42,945 nt of DNA from contig JBDHFX010000019.1 in assembly GCA_039590215.1 (NCBI GenBank), positions 1 to 42,945 of the forward strand. The letters are read 5' to 3'. The notes beneath the pieces were generated by a model that saw only the letters and a list, made by a program, of their open reading frames with translations, was not told where the DNA came from and made no database searches. This document shows, piece by piece, positions 14,730 to 23,405 of the stretch. The stretch comes from CAMYLR01 sp039590215 (GTDB taxonomy: Bacteria > Gemmatimonadota > Gemmatimonadetes > JACCXV01 > JAHWKZ01). A program made the translations under genes and the position numbers. The first letter of the stretch is position 1. Each line of letters opens with the position of its first letter.

Positions 14730-16117
14730 GCCGGCGTCGGCGCGGCGTTTGGCTTGCCGTGCCACTGCTGTTGTCGCTGGCGTGCCGGGCGACCTCGGCG
14801 GTGGGTCCGGTGGTCCGCCAAGTGGATGTCGACGGCGACGGTCGGACCGACCGGTTCGAAATCGTGGCCGCCGGTGGCGGTCCGGAGCGGCTGATCGAGG
14901 CACCGCGTCCGGGCTCGAATCCCGATAGCGTGCTCGTCGTCGCGATCGATGCGGTGCCCTACGAGATCTTCGCCGATCTCCAGCGGGAGGGGTTGTTCAA
15001 ACCGTTTTTCCCGGCCTCCCGGATGGTGGCGCCCTTTCCGTCGCTTACCAACGTCAGCTTTACCGCACTTCTCAAGACTCGCCCCTCGGCCGCCTACGAA
15101 GACCGCTTCTACGATTCGGTCGAAAATCGGATCGGCGGAGGGATGGTGGATCGACTGACGAACAAGTACAAAGAATTCACTGGCTTCCACTCACTGTTCG
15201 ATTGGGAGGAGCCCCACCTTTGGGGGGGTGCTGCGTACTTCATCCCCGAGCGCGTTTCCGGGGCCGAGCTCCTGGAGTTCGAACGTCAACTCGACTCGCG
15301 TGACGAGCCCGAGCTTGTGTTGTACTTGGGTTCACCCGACCCCTTGGGTCACATGCTCGGCAGGAGCGCTTTGAAGGAGTACCTGCGGCATGTCGACCGG
15401 CTGCTGGAGGCGTACCTGACGGCGGGTGGTGGTGCGCGGCGGGTGGTGCTGTTCTCGGATCACGGTATGAGCTCCGCGCCGAGTCGTCGATTCGATCTCG
15501 ATCGGGCACTCGAGGATGGCGGTTTCAATTTGCGGGATCGAATAGAAAGCCCAAAGGATGTCGTGGCGCCGGCCTACGGCTTGGTCGGCTCGGTTCAGCT
15601 CTACACCTGGTGCGGCAGCGAGGAGGCCGTCGCGCGGGCAGTAGCTGAACAGTCAGGAGCCGACTTCGCGGTGTGGCTGGATGGTGTTTCGGTCCGCGCC
15701 GTGGATAGCGCCGGAAACTTGGAGCTAGAGGATCGTCCCAGCGAAGAGTACCCGAACCTCGTCGAGCGCGTGCACCGGGCGCTCACCAACCACACCCAGC
15801 GCCCAGCCAGCGTGTTGGTGAGCTTGGACGACGGCTATCACTACGGTAGTCGGTTGTTCGACCGAATCGTTCAGCTCCAGGGCACTCACGGTTCGGCCCG
15901 CTACACCTCATCGGTCGGCTTCCTGGCGTCGAACGTCGACCGGACGCCCGAGTGGTTGCCTGCCGAGGACGTGCACCCCTATCTCGGGCTCGCCCGCCCA
16001 CCCGAGAGCGACGTCCAGGTCGCGGCTCGTTGCTATGGCGGCCCCGACGGGGCTGAGCGCATCGTCGATCCCAAGGGCTCGCCATCGACGATTTCGTCGA
16101 TTACCGTAGAAGACTAG
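14726..16117 (+). CDS. Alkaline-phosphatase-superfamily (phosphodiesterase-like) lipoprotein
   Basis: 463 residues from GTG 14726 (GTGA overlap with the NSS gene). Signal peptide MSRRRRGVWLAVPLLLSLAC, lipobox SLAC. A short D-rich loop, DVDGDGRTDRFE, resembles an EF-hand/FG-GAP calcium site. The type I phosphodiesterase/nucleotide pyrophosphatase fold follows: VVAIDAVPYE (metal site), PFPSLTNVSFTAL (nucleophile region), GSPDPLGHMLG, VLFSDHGMSSA and the terminal metal-binding THGSARYTSSVGF. It probably cleaves a phosphate mono- or diester in the periplasm; the substrate is not evident. Its position inside the dehydrogenase cluster is unexplained. Confidence 0.83.
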   Translation: MSRRRRGVWLAVPLLLSLACRATSAVGPVVRQVDVDGDGRTDRFEIVAAGGGPERLIEAPRPGSNPDSVLVVAIDAVPYEIFADLQREGLFKPFFPASRMVAPFPSLTNVSFTALLKTRPSAAYEDRFYDSVENRIGGGMVDRLTNKYKEFTGFHSLFDWEEPHLWGGAAYFIPERVSGAELLEFERQLDSRDEPELVLYLGSPDPLGHMLGRSALKEYLRHVDRLLEAYLTAGGGARRVVLFSDHGMSSAPSRRFDLDRALEDGGFNLRDRIESPKDVVAPAYGLVGSVQLYTWCGSEEAVARAVAEQSGADFAVWLDGVSVRAVDSAGNLELEDRPSEEYPNLVERVHRALTNHTQRPASVLVSLDDGYHYGSRLFDRIVQLQGTHGSARYTSSVGFLASNVDRTPEWLPAEDVHPYLGLARPPESDVQVAARCYGGPDGAERIVDPKGSPSTISSITVED

Positions 16118-16153
16118 CCAGACGAACATGGAGCGCGCTGAGGAGACAGCCGA

Positions 16154-17587
16154 ATGCCGATAGACGTCATAATGCCCCAGATGGGGGAATCGATCGCCGA
16201 GGGAACCCTGACGACTTGGTATAAGAAGGAGGGCGACCACGTCGAGCGTGATGAGAACCTGTTCGAGATCTCGACCGATAAGGTCGATGCGGAGATCCCG
16301 TCCCCGGCGGAGGGAACGTTGGACAAGATCCTTGTCAATGAAGGGGAGACAGTCGAGGTCGGGACGGTGGTGGCGACGATCCTGCAACCGGGCGAGGTGG
16401 CAGGCGCCGAAGCTGAGCCAGAAGCCGCGGCCAAGCCCGAACCTGAGGTGACGCCAGAACCAGCCGCGGTTGAGCCGACACTCGAGCCGGTCGCAGCCGA
16501 GGCTGTGACCGTACCGTCGCAGCCAACCGAACGACCGGCGGGCGATGGCCGGCTGGTGTCCAAGGAGGAGTTGCGCCGGACGCGCTCCTCGCCTTTGGTT
16601 CGTAACATCGCCGCCGAGCACGGGATCGATCTGACGCAGGTGAGGGGAACAGGACTTTCCGGACGCGTTACGAAGCGCGACATCCTGGCATTCGTCGAGG
16701 GCGGGCAAGCGGTGGCCGCGCCGCCGGCACCCGCCGCCGAGCCCGCGCCGCTCGTCGCCCCCATCGTCCCGTCGGAGCCGGCGACCCCGACCGCTCCTAT
16801 GGCGCCGCCAACGCACCCGCCGAGAGGTGTTACCACCGCCGTCGCTCTTGGCCAGCCGTTCAGCGATACCGACCGCGTCGAGATTGTGCCGATGTCCATC
16901 ATGCGACAGAAGATCGCCGAGCACATGATCGACTCGCGGCGAACGTCGGCGCACGTCACGTCGTTCTTCGAGATCGACATGACACGGGTCGCGGAGCTCA
17001 GGGCGCGCAACAAGGAGCGCTTCTTCGAAGATTCCGGTGTGCGGCTGACCTACATACCGTTCATCATCCGCGCGCTCATCGCCGGCGTGAAGGAGTGGCC
17101 GATCGTGAACTCGTCCGTGTGGGGAGACAACATCGTTCTCAAGAAGGACGTCAACGTCGGGATCGCCGTGGCCCTCGAACAAGAAGGTGGTTTCGGGCTC
17201 CTCGTTCCGGTTATCCGACACGCCGACGAGTTGTCGCTGGTGGGGTTGGGGCGGGCGGCGAACGACCTCGCCGATCGCGCTCGCTCCAAGCGGTTGAACC
17301 CTGAAGAGGTCCAAGGTGGCACGATCACGATTACCAACCCGGGTGTCTTTGGCTCGCTGGCCGGAACGCCGATCATCAATCAGCCCCAGGTCGCGATCCT
17401 CGGCGTCGGAACGATCGAAAAACGCGTCAAGGTGATCGGCCCCAGCGACTCGATCGGCGTCAGGACGTGCGCTCACTTCTCGCTCTCGTACGATCACCGG
17501 GTGGTCGACGGTGCGACGGCCGATCACTTCATGAGCGTGGTGAAGGACAAGCTCGAGAACTTCGGCGACCCATCGCTGAAGGAATGA
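16154..17587 (+). CDS. Dihydrolipoamide acyltransferase (E2) of a 2-oxoacid dehydrogenase complex
   Basis: 477 residues with GAGGAG upstream of ATG 16154. One lipoyl domain (residues ~1-77) with the lipoylated Lys in ISTDKVDAEI; a Pro/Ala/Glu-rich linker; a peripheral-subunit-binding domain (SPLVRNIAAEHGIDL, then GLSGRVTKRDIL, ~150-185); a second Pro/Ala linker; and the acyltransferase core (~235-477) with DFxFG-type strands and the catalytic YDHRVVDGA. It forms the core that binds E1 (10915/12353 or 19374) and Lpd (3492). The acyl specificity (acetyl or branched-chain) cannot be fixed from the sequence alone. Confidence 0.94.
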   Translation: MPIDVIMPQMGESIAEGTLTTWYKKEGDHVERDENLFEISTDKVDAEIPSPAEGTLDKILVNEGETVEVGTVVATILQPGEVAGAEAEPEAAAKPEPEVTPEPAAVEPTLEPVAAEAVTVPSQPTERPAGDGRLVSKEELRRTRSSPLVRNIAAEHGIDLTQVRGTGLSGRVTKRDILAFVEGGQAVAAPPAPAAEPAPLVAPIVPSEPATPTAPMAPPTHPPRGVTTAVALGQPFSDTDRVEIVPMSIMRQKIAEHMIDSRRTSAHVTSFFEIDMTRVAELRARNKERFFEDSGVRLTYIPFIIRALIAGVKEWPIVNSSVWGDNIVLKKDVNVGIAVALEQEGGFGLLVPVIRHADELSLVGLGRAANDLADRARSKRLNPEEVQGGTITITNPGVFGSLAGTPIINQPQVAILGVGTIEKRVKVIGPSDSIGVRTCAHFSLSYDHRVVDGATADHFMSVVKDKLENFGDPSLKE

Positions 17588-17625
17588 GCTTCAGCTCTCC
17601 TATCGGCGTCTAGACCGAGCGCGGG

Positions 17626-18828
17626 GTGGAAGCCCACCTCCTGCAGTGGCTTCAGTTGGCCGCCCGCTGGCTGCACGTCATCGCCGGCGCCGCCTGGATC
17701 GGCACATCGTTCTACTTCAACTGGCTGAACGACAATCTTCGACCGACTTCCGAAGCACGATCGGGGGTGTCTGGCGAGTTGTGGTCGGTCCACGGCGGTG
17801 GCTTCTACCAGGTCTCCAAGTACGGCGTCGCCCCTGAGCGGTTGCCGGAGAAGCTCCACTGGTTCAAGTGGGAGGCGTACTTCACCTGGATCACCGGCTT
17901 CGTGTTGCTTGGCATGATCTATTACATGGGATCCGGTGCTTACCTCGTCGACCCAAGGGTTTCAGTAATCGGTCCTGGCGCTGCGACCGCGGTCGGTTTG
18001 GTGACCCTGTTTGTCGGCTGGCTGGTGTACGATGCGCTGTGTCGGTCGCCGCTCGGCAAGCGGTCGGCTTGGCTGGGAGCGGTGTTGTTCGCGCTCACCG
18101 TTTTGGTCGCTTATGTGTTGTCGAAAACTCTGAGCCCGCGCGCCGCCTACATCCATGTCGGGGCGATGCTCGGCACGTGGATGGCGGCCAACGTATTCCG
18201 CGTGATTATCCCGTCGCAGCGCGCGATGGTACAGGCGATGGCCGACGGTGTCGATCCCGACGCTGAGAGAGGCAAGCAAGCCGCGCTCCGGTCGCTCCAC
18301 AACAACTACCTCACGCTGCCTGTCTTGTACGTCATGGTGAGCAATCACTACCCGGTGACGTACGCTCATCCCCACGGCTGGTTGATTCTGGCGGTGATGT
18401 TCGCGATCGGCGTTGTCGCCCGGCACTACTACAACTTGCGACATCGGGGGCGGCACGTGGTGTGGCTGCTACCAGCGGCGGCGGCGGGGATGTTCGCGCT
18501 AGCGCTCACGACGGCGCCCGACGTGTCGATGCGTGAACCGTCGAGGGTCAAGGGTCGCGGCGAGCGGGCCGCCTACCCCGTTATTCGAGCGATTCTGGAT
18601 CAGCGGTGTGTGGCCTGCCACTCGGCGAGGCCGACCCATCCCACCGTCGCCGGTGCGGCGCCGCTAGGGGTCGAGCTCGATACCGATCAGCAGGCGAAGG
18701 GGCATGCCGAGCGGATCGCGCGCGCCGTCGAGAATGGCATTATGCCGCTTGGCAATCTGACCGGAATGACCCAGGAAGAACGTGACTTGGTTGTACGTTG
18801 GGTGAGCGAAGGTGCCGCTATCGATTAG
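17626..18828 (+). CDS. puuD: Membrane cytochrome-c-linked urate oxidase PuuD
   Basis: 400 residues from GTG 17626. The N-terminal ~290 residues form a multi-helix membrane domain of the urate-oxidase-N type: WLHVIAGAAWIGTSFYFNWL, WSVHGGGFYQV, WFKWEAYFTWITGF, SLHNNYLTLPV and MVSNHYP. A C-terminal cytochrome c domain has CVACH (haem attachment, about residue 329) and a distal Met in IMPLGNLTGMT. PuuD oxidises urate to 5-hydroxyisourate and passes electrons to its own haem rather than oxygen. No other purine-catabolism gene is in the window. It follows E2 by 38 nt and converges on the broken HD gene. Confidence 0.92.
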   Translation: MEAHLLQWLQLAARWLHVIAGAAWIGTSFYFNWLNDNLRPTSEARSGVSGELWSVHGGGFYQVSKYGVAPERLPEKLHWFKWEAYFTWITGFVLLGMIYYMGSGAYLVDPRVSVIGPGAATAVGLVTLFVGWLVYDALCRSPLGKRSAWLGAVLFALTVLVAYVLSKTLSPRAAYIHVGAMLGTWMAANVFRVIIPSQRAMVQAMADGVDPDAERGKQAALRSLHNNYLTLPVLYVMVSNHYPVTYAHPHGWLILAVMFAIGVVARHYYNLRHRGRHVVWLLPAAAAGMFALALTTAPDVSMREPSRVKGRGERAAYPVIRAILDQRCVACHSARPTHPTVAGAAPLGVELDTDQQAKGHAERIARAVENGIMPLGNLTGMTQEERDLVVRWVSEGAAID

Positions 18829-19319
18829 TTAGGCCGACTTGGCCGCGGCCGTACCGAGACCCAACTTGTGCTCGATCGGTTCCAGGAACGAGATCACGTT
18901 CGTTACGTGCTTGTCGAACGGGACACCCAGCTCCTTGGCACCCTTCTTCAGCTCCTCGCGATCAGGAAACCAGAGAGATCGTCTACCGCGAACAGCGCTT
19001 TCTCCATCTTCGACTCGCGTGGCACCCCGGTATAATCGGCATGTGACAGTATGGCGCGCCGGAACTCGCGCGGGTAGCCCAGCTTGTCCAGAATCTGGAC
19101 GCCCACGAACGGATGTCCGTTGGGTCCCTGGTTCTTCTCGTAATCGAAGTCGTGGAGCAAGCCCACCATCCCCCACAGCTCTGGGTCCTCGCCGAGCTGT
19201 TCAGCGTAGCCGCTCATGGCGGCCTCGACGGCCAGCATGTGCGACCGGAGGTTCTCGCTGTCGGTGTGCTCGACGACCAGGGCCCAGGCGTCTGCGCGTG
19301 TCTTTCCTTGTACCGGCAA
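18829..19319 (-). pseudogene. HD-superfamily hydrolase broken by an internal deletion and frameshift
   Basis: The 5' part (19319 down to 18948) reads as an HD hydrolase: RSHMLAVEAAM, MVGLLHDFDYEK (HD doublet), AILSHADYTGVPRE, then FAVDDLSGFLIARS and a stop. In the +1 frame the end continues PDREELKKGAKELGV to AAAKSA at 18829. Intact relatives carry about 30-35 residues between these parts (a conserved basic ALVRPSK / KSV-KKMKDKAFA block), absent here. The two halves meet over CCTGATCGCG (plus-strand 18957-18966), which fits both frames, as expected if two copies of a short repeat were merged. The start is uncertain (TTG 19319). Loss of function is likely unless the deletion is an assembly fault. 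Confidence 0.8.
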
Positions 19320-19373
19320 TATACACCCTCTCGGCTTGCTAGGCCCCCAACCCGGTCTTAGAATCGCTTCTCG

Positions 19374-21500
19374 ATGGAGCCACCTACCGAAACGCCCGCC
19401 GCCCAGCTAGGTCTCGACCACGCCCTACTGCTCGAGCTCTACCGGCACATGTACACGTCCCGCCGGATGGACGACAAGGAGATCCAGCTCAAACGCCAGA
19501 ACAAGATCTTTTTCCAGATCTCGGGTGCCGGCCACGAGGCGGTGCTGGCGGCCGCCGGAAAACTGCTGCGGCCCGGCTACGACTGGTTCTATACCTACTA
19601 CCGTGACCGGGCGCTGTGCTTGGCGCTGGGTATGACGATCGACGCGATGTTGCTCCAGGCGGTGGGTGCCGCGGCCGATCCCCAATCAGGCGGGCGGCAG
19701 ATGCCGTCCCACTGGGGCTCGATCGAGCTCAACATCGTGTCGAGCTCGAGCCCGACCGGCACGCAATTCCTTCAGGCAGTCGGCTGTGCCGAGGCCGGTT
19801 ACCGGATGGCGCGCATACCCGAGCTGGCCGGGCGGCTGCGTGATACGTCGGGTGGTTTTCGGGACGACGAGGTCGTGTTGGTATGTGCCGGGGATGGGAC
19901 GACCAGCCAAGGCGAGTTCTGGGAGTCGCTCAACACGGCCTGCAATCTCGAGCTGCCGGTGCTCTACTTGATCGAGGACAACCAGTACGCGATCAGCGTG
20001 CCGGTTGAAGTGCAGACCGCTGGCGGCTCGATCTCCGCCCTCGTGCGGTCTTTTCCGAACCTACAGGTGACGGAGGTTGACGGCTGTGACCCGGTCGCAT
20101 CGTACCGCGTACTCGAAACGGCGATCGACCACTGCCGTGCTGGCCGTGGTCCGGCGCTTGTTCATGCCCACGTCATCCGACCGTATTCGCATTCGCTGTC
20201 GGACGACGAGCGGACGTACAAACCGGATAGCCAGCGCGAGGAGGAAGCTCAGCGGGACCCGCTCAGGACGTTCCCGATGATGTTGGAGCGGGACGGTATC
20301 GCTACCACTGGTGAGCTCGACGCGATCCGCGACGCGATCGACACCGAGATCGAAGCCGCGGTAGAGCGCGCATTAGTCGCAAAGCAACCCGAACCGGAGA
20401 CGGCTCTCGACTACGTCTACTCACCGCACGTCGATCCGACCGGCGAGCAGTTCTCGTCGCGACCGGAGTTCGAGGGCGAGCCGACCACGATGGTCGACTT
20501 GTTGAATCATTGCCTCAGCGACGAGATGGAACGCGACCCGCGGATCGTCGTTTTCGGGGAAGACATCGCCGACGCCAGCCGTGAGGAAGTGTTAGACGAT
20601 GTCAAAGGCAAGGGCGGGGTATTCAAGGTCACCGCCAACATCCAGCGCCGTTTTGGTGGCGTGCGGGTTTACAACTCACCGCTCGCGGAAGCGAATATCG
20701 CGGGGCGCGCGATTGGCTTGGCGACCAGGGGGCTCAAGCCGGTCGTCGAGATCCAGTTCTTCGACTACATCTGGCCAGCATACCATCAGATCCGGAACGA
20801 GCTGGCACTTCTCAGGTGGCGTTCGAACGACGATTTCTCTGCACCGCTCGTCGTCCGCGTGCCATGTGGCGGCTATCTGAAGGGCGGCGGCATCTACCAT
20901 TCGCAGTCGGGCGTCGTGCTCTTTACCGCCAACCCGGGGCTGCGCGTCGTTATGCCGGCTACCGCCGAGGACGCCAACGGGCTCCTGCGGACGGCGATAC
21001 GGTGCGACGACCCGGTCATCTTTCTCGAGCACAAGCACCTCTACCGTCAGACGTACAACAAGGGTCGTTATCCAGGACCCGACTACATGATCCCGTTCGG
21101 CAAGGCGACCACCGTTCGCGGCGGTGGTGACGTGACGATCGTCACCTACGGCGCCACCGTACAGCGATCGTTGATGGCGGCAAAGGAGGCGGCGAAGGAG
21201 GGGATCGAGGCCGACATCATAGACCTTAGGACGTTGTCACCTTACGACTGGTCGGCCATAGAAGCCTCGATCCGGCGTACGAACAAGGCGTTGATGGTGT
21301 ACGAGGACCCGGTCTCGTGGGGGTTTGGCGCGGAGATCGCGACCCGCATCGCCGATGAGCTGTTCGAGCACCTCGACGGTCCAGTTCGGCGTGTGGGCGC
21401 GCTCGACGTCCAGGTCGGCTACGCGCCGCAGCTCGAAGACGCGATCCTACCTCAAGTCGAAGACATCCACCGCGCCATCCTCGAGCTAGCGCACTACTAG
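19374..21500 (+). CDS. Fused E1 alpha-beta 2-oxoacid dehydrogenase
   Basis: 708 residues in one chain. Residues ~1-340 are an E1-alpha unit with the ThDP motif CAGDGTTSQGEF followed by IEDNQYAIS; residues ~370-708 an E1-beta unit with VVFGEDIAD, GGVFKVT, VYNSPLAEANIAGRAIG, EIQFFDY, HSQSGVV and VYEDPVSWGFGAEI. Such single-chain E1 proteins are known in Bacteroidota and related phyla, often annotated as branched-chain types. It differs clearly from the two-subunit E1 at 10915/12353, so the organism has two E1 types near one E2. ATG 19374 has no obvious ribosome binding site. yjbQ follows after 6 nt. Confidence 0.93.
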   Translation: MEPPTETPAAQLGLDHALLLELYRHMYTSRRMDDKEIQLKRQNKIFFQISGAGHEAVLAAAGKLLRPGYDWFYTYYRDRALCLALGMTIDAMLLQAVGAAADPQSGGRQMPSHWGSIELNIVSSSSPTGTQFLQAVGCAEAGYRMARIPELAGRLRDTSGGFRDDEVVLVCAGDGTTSQGEFWESLNTACNLELPVLYLIEDNQYAISVPVEVQTAGGSISALVRSFPNLQVTEVDGCDPVASYRVLETAIDHCRAGRGPALVHAHVIRPYSHSLSDDERTYKPDSQREEEAQRDPLRTFPMMLERDGIATTGELDAIRDAIDTEIEAAVERALVAKQPEPETALDYVYSPHVDPTGEQFSSRPEFEGEPTTMVDLLNHCLSDEMERDPRIVVFGEDIADASREEVLDDVKGKGGVFKVTANIQRRFGGVRVYNSPLAEANIAGRAIGLATRGLKPVVEIQFFDYIWPAYHQIRNELALLRWRSNDDFSAPLVVRVPCGGYLKGGGIYHSQSGVVLFTANPGLRVVMPATAEDANGLLRTAIRCDDPVIFLEHKHLYRQTYNKGRYPGPDYMIPFGKATTVRGGGDVTIVTYGATVQRSLMAAKEAAKEGIEADIIDLRTLSPYDWSAIEASIRRTNKALMVYEDPVSWGFGAEIATRIADELFEHLDGPVRRVGALDVQVGYAPQLEDAILPQVEDIHRAILELAHY

Positions 21501-21506
21501 TAACTC

Positions 21507-21893
21507 ATGGTCGAGCTTTCGGTCCGCACTCACGAACGCAGGGTTTTGCTCGACATTACCAGCGACGTCAGCGCAGCTATCCGAGAACGTGGCGGCGACG
21601 ACGCTTGGTTGGCCTACGTGCCACACACGACGGCTGGCATAACGATTAACGAGGGCGCCGACCCCGCGGTGGCACGCGACATCCTGATGGCGTGGGAGCG
21701 GTTGGTCCCGGAAGACCTGTCGTATCAGCACGCCGAGGGGAATTCGCCCGCGCACGTCCTCTCCTGTATCGCCGGCTCATCGGTGTTGCTGCCGGTCGAG
21801 CGAGGCGATCTTAAGCTTGGCACCTGGCAGTCGGTCTTCTTCTGCGAGTTTGACGGTCCGCGGACGCGGAAGGTGTGGCTGCGGCCGATCTAG
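21507..21893 (+). CDS. yjbQ: YjbQ/UPF0047 family protein (secondary thiamine-phosphate synthase-like)
   Basis: 128 residues, the full family length. Motifs: VPHTTAGITINEGADP, YQHAEGNSPAHVLSCIAGSS, LGTWQSVFFCEFDGPRTRKV. Family members have weak thiamine-phosphate synthase activity and a metal-like His/Glu site, but the true role is unsettled. The position 6 nt behind a ThDP-dependent E1 gene agrees with a thiamine link. The stop overlaps the end of a convergent gene by 4 nt. Confidence 0.92.
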   Translation: MVELSVRTHERRVLLDITSDVSAAIRERGGDDAWLAYVPHTTAGITINEGADPAVARDILMAWERLVPEDLSYQHAEGNSPAHVLSCIAGSSVLLPVERGDLKLGTWQSVFFCEFDGPRTRKVWLRPI

Positions 21894-22576
21894 CGTTTCA
21901 CGTTGCGCCCCGGACGCAGCTTTGTCAGTCGCCGGCGCCAATGTGCGCGACGTCGGAGCTGTTTGTGGGTCAACACGCGGCCGGTCCACGGCAGGTTGGC
22001 CGGTGAAACCACTTCGTCGCAAGCGATCAGCGCCTCTCTTGCAATTGGCAGGCTCGCCCTAACGCCTTCGAACAGCGTGTCGTTGAGCGCTTGTCCGTCG
22101 TCGCGGTAACGGTCGTTGAAGATGTGCTGGGCGCGCGCCTGGCGGATTTGATTCCGGATGTCGATCGCGATCGTGTTGCCGCGGCGGATCCGCTCTTCGA
22201 ACGACGCCGGCAGGTAACGCTGTAATCCCGTCCGGTACAGGTCGTTGTGGGCTTCGGTAGTGAACGCCCCGACGATCGTCGCCGCCCAGTCCCAGATCTC
22301 GATCCGTGCCTCGATCGATTGCTGACACGCCTCGATCAGGTCTTCGAGCGTGCGCGTGTTCTTGGTGATCTCGCGGTTGACGTGCTCGACCAGAAACGTC
22401 AGGAATTCTTTGTCGTGGCCCTCTCGCGTCTTGCGCTCCTCGCCGAGCTGCCACCGCACGACCGCCAGCGCTGCCAGACCGCCGAGCAGCACGCCGTAGA
22501 ACGTGCTGACCAGCTCCGGCCACTGCCGAACGAGCGTTCCGATAAGACTGCGTAGGATTTCGAGTAGGATCGACAT
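21890..22576 (-). CDS. Unknown membrane-anchored helical protein
   Basis: 228 residues, no family recognised. One N-terminal membrane segment (about residues 22-43, FYGVLLGGLAALAVVRW) is followed by a long charged, mostly helical region (KTREGHDKEFLTFLVEHVNREI onward) and a very basic C-terminus (RRRAHWRRRLTKLRPGR). It is predicted to be anchored in the inner membrane with a cytoplasmic helical domain. The shape resembles many small membrane-sensor or scaffold proteins, with no catalytic motif. It lies 30 nt downstream of the alpha/beta hydrolase on the same strand, so the two may be cotranscribed. Confidence 0.7.
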   Translation of the reverse strand: MSILLEILRSLIGTLVRQWPELVSTFYGVLLGGLAALAVVRWQLGEERKTREGHDKEFLTFLVEHVNREITKNTRTLEDLIEACQQSIEARIEIWDWAATIVGAFTTEAHNDLYRTGLQRYLPASFEERIRRGNTIAIDIRNQIRQARAQHIFNDRYRDDGQALNDTLFEGVRASLPIAREALIACDEVVSPANLPWTGRVLTHKQLRRRAHWRRRLTKLRPGRNVKR

Positions 22577-22606
22577 GCCGTCGGTGGCGAGAGTCTATGG
22601 TTGCGC

Positions 22607-23161
22607 TCATACCGTCGCCAGAATTGGATGGGAAGCGAGGGCCTCTTGCAACTGATCGAGGCGACCGGTGAAAAAGTGATCTGCCCCTCCGATCACCACC
22701 AGCTCCCACGGTTGGGCGACCGCTTGCAGTTGGTCGCGCACCGAGTCGACGGCTCCGAACTCGTCGTTGTCGCCCTGGATGAAGAGTTTGGGTTTGCTGA
22801 CGTCGGCCAACGCGTGAAAAGGGAAGCTGTCGGTAGGCGTGCCGAGGCCGACCAGGTGGGTCACCCGCTCGTCGGCTGCGCCGACCGACAGCCCGACCAC
22901 GGCACCAAACGAGAACAGACCATCATCGAACAACCCCTCGGATCTGCCGACCCCGCGGTAATTGAATCTCAGAGTCGGATAACCAACGGATTCGAACGCC
23001 TTGGCGGCACGGTAGACGACTTTGTTGTGCATCGTCCCGCCATGTTGCGGGTGCGGGTGGCAAACGATTGCCACGCGAGTGGAATCGTCTTTCCCCTCGC
23101 GGTAGATAGCCTCCAGGGCGCCAGCCTGACCCTGGAACGTGAACGTGCCAGTTGGAGTCAC
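22607..23161 (-). CDS. Alpha/beta hydrolase, missing part of the family core
   Basis: 184 residues from GTG 23161 (TTG 23197 would add 12). The protein has the COG2945-like pattern: VCHPHPQHGGTMHNKVV, TLRFNYRGVGRSEG, nucleophile-side FSFGAVVGL, acid in GDNDEFG and His in GADHFF. Relatives carry about 25-30 residues (Asp/Glu-rich turn, helix, strand) between RSEG-x-x-DDG and the SFG nucleophile elbow. Here DDG runs straight into LFSFG at plus-strand ~22914-22925, without a frameshift. Losing a strand and helix from this fold would probably abolish activity. The 244 bases upstream (23162-23405) hold no gene I can support apart from a hairpin. Confidence 0.78.
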   Translation of the reverse strand: MTPTGTFTFQGQAGALEAIYREGKDDSTRVAIVCHPHPQHGGTMHNKVVYRAAKAFESVGYPTLRFNYRGVGRSEGLFDDGLFSFGAVVGLSVGAADERVTHLVGLGTPTDSFPFHALADVSKPKLFIQGDNDEFGAVDSVRDQLQAVAQPWELVVIGGADHFFTGRLDQLQEALASHPILATV

Positions 23162-23358
23162 GCGACAGGTTCTATCTGCCTGAATGGTGGGACGCAAGCC
23201 CGATCAAAGGACTTGCGGTGATCCGGGCATGAGCGTAGGATTTCTGGGCGCCACACTCCATCTCCAACGCCTTCTCACCCCGCAGGCCAACCGGAAGGTA
23301 TTTCCCCGTCTTCTTTAGGCGGCGGTTTGATCGAGAGTGTGTAACTGGGTCACTAGTC

Positions 23359-23378
23359 CTGCGGCGAAATCGCCGCAG
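23359..23378 (+). promoter_or_regulatory. Perfect inverted repeat upstream of the metalloprotease gene
   Basis: CTGCGGCG (23359-23366) and CGCCGCAG (23371-23378) form an 8-bp stem with loop AAAT, 27 nt before the ATG at 23406. There is no T-run behind it, so an operator or a leader-RNA hairpin is more likely than a terminator. I see no convincing promoter hexamers near it. Confidence 0.5.
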
Positions 23379-23405
23379 AACCAACTACACCAAGCAGGAG
23401 GACAG

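Noticed and set aside
14072..15190. Long antisense open frame opposite the NSS and phosphodiesterase genes
   Set aside because: Same reason: Pro/Arg-rich, no family, both real genes on the plus strand have complete motif sets.
15908..17527. Long antisense open frame (539 codons) across E2
   Set aside because: It is His/Arg/Asp-rich with no recognisable motif and lies opposite an E2 gene with clear domains; typical of high-GC third-position bias.
18948..18950. TGA in the HD hydrolase as a second selenocysteine codon
   Set aside because: No Cys is expected there in the family, no hairpin follows, and the downstream frame differs; a deletion explains it better.
23172..23384. Minus-strand open frame of 70 codons upstream of the hydrolase
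   Set aside because: No family resemblance, strongly basic, spans the inverted repeat at 23359-23378; probably non-coding, though it could be a remnant.
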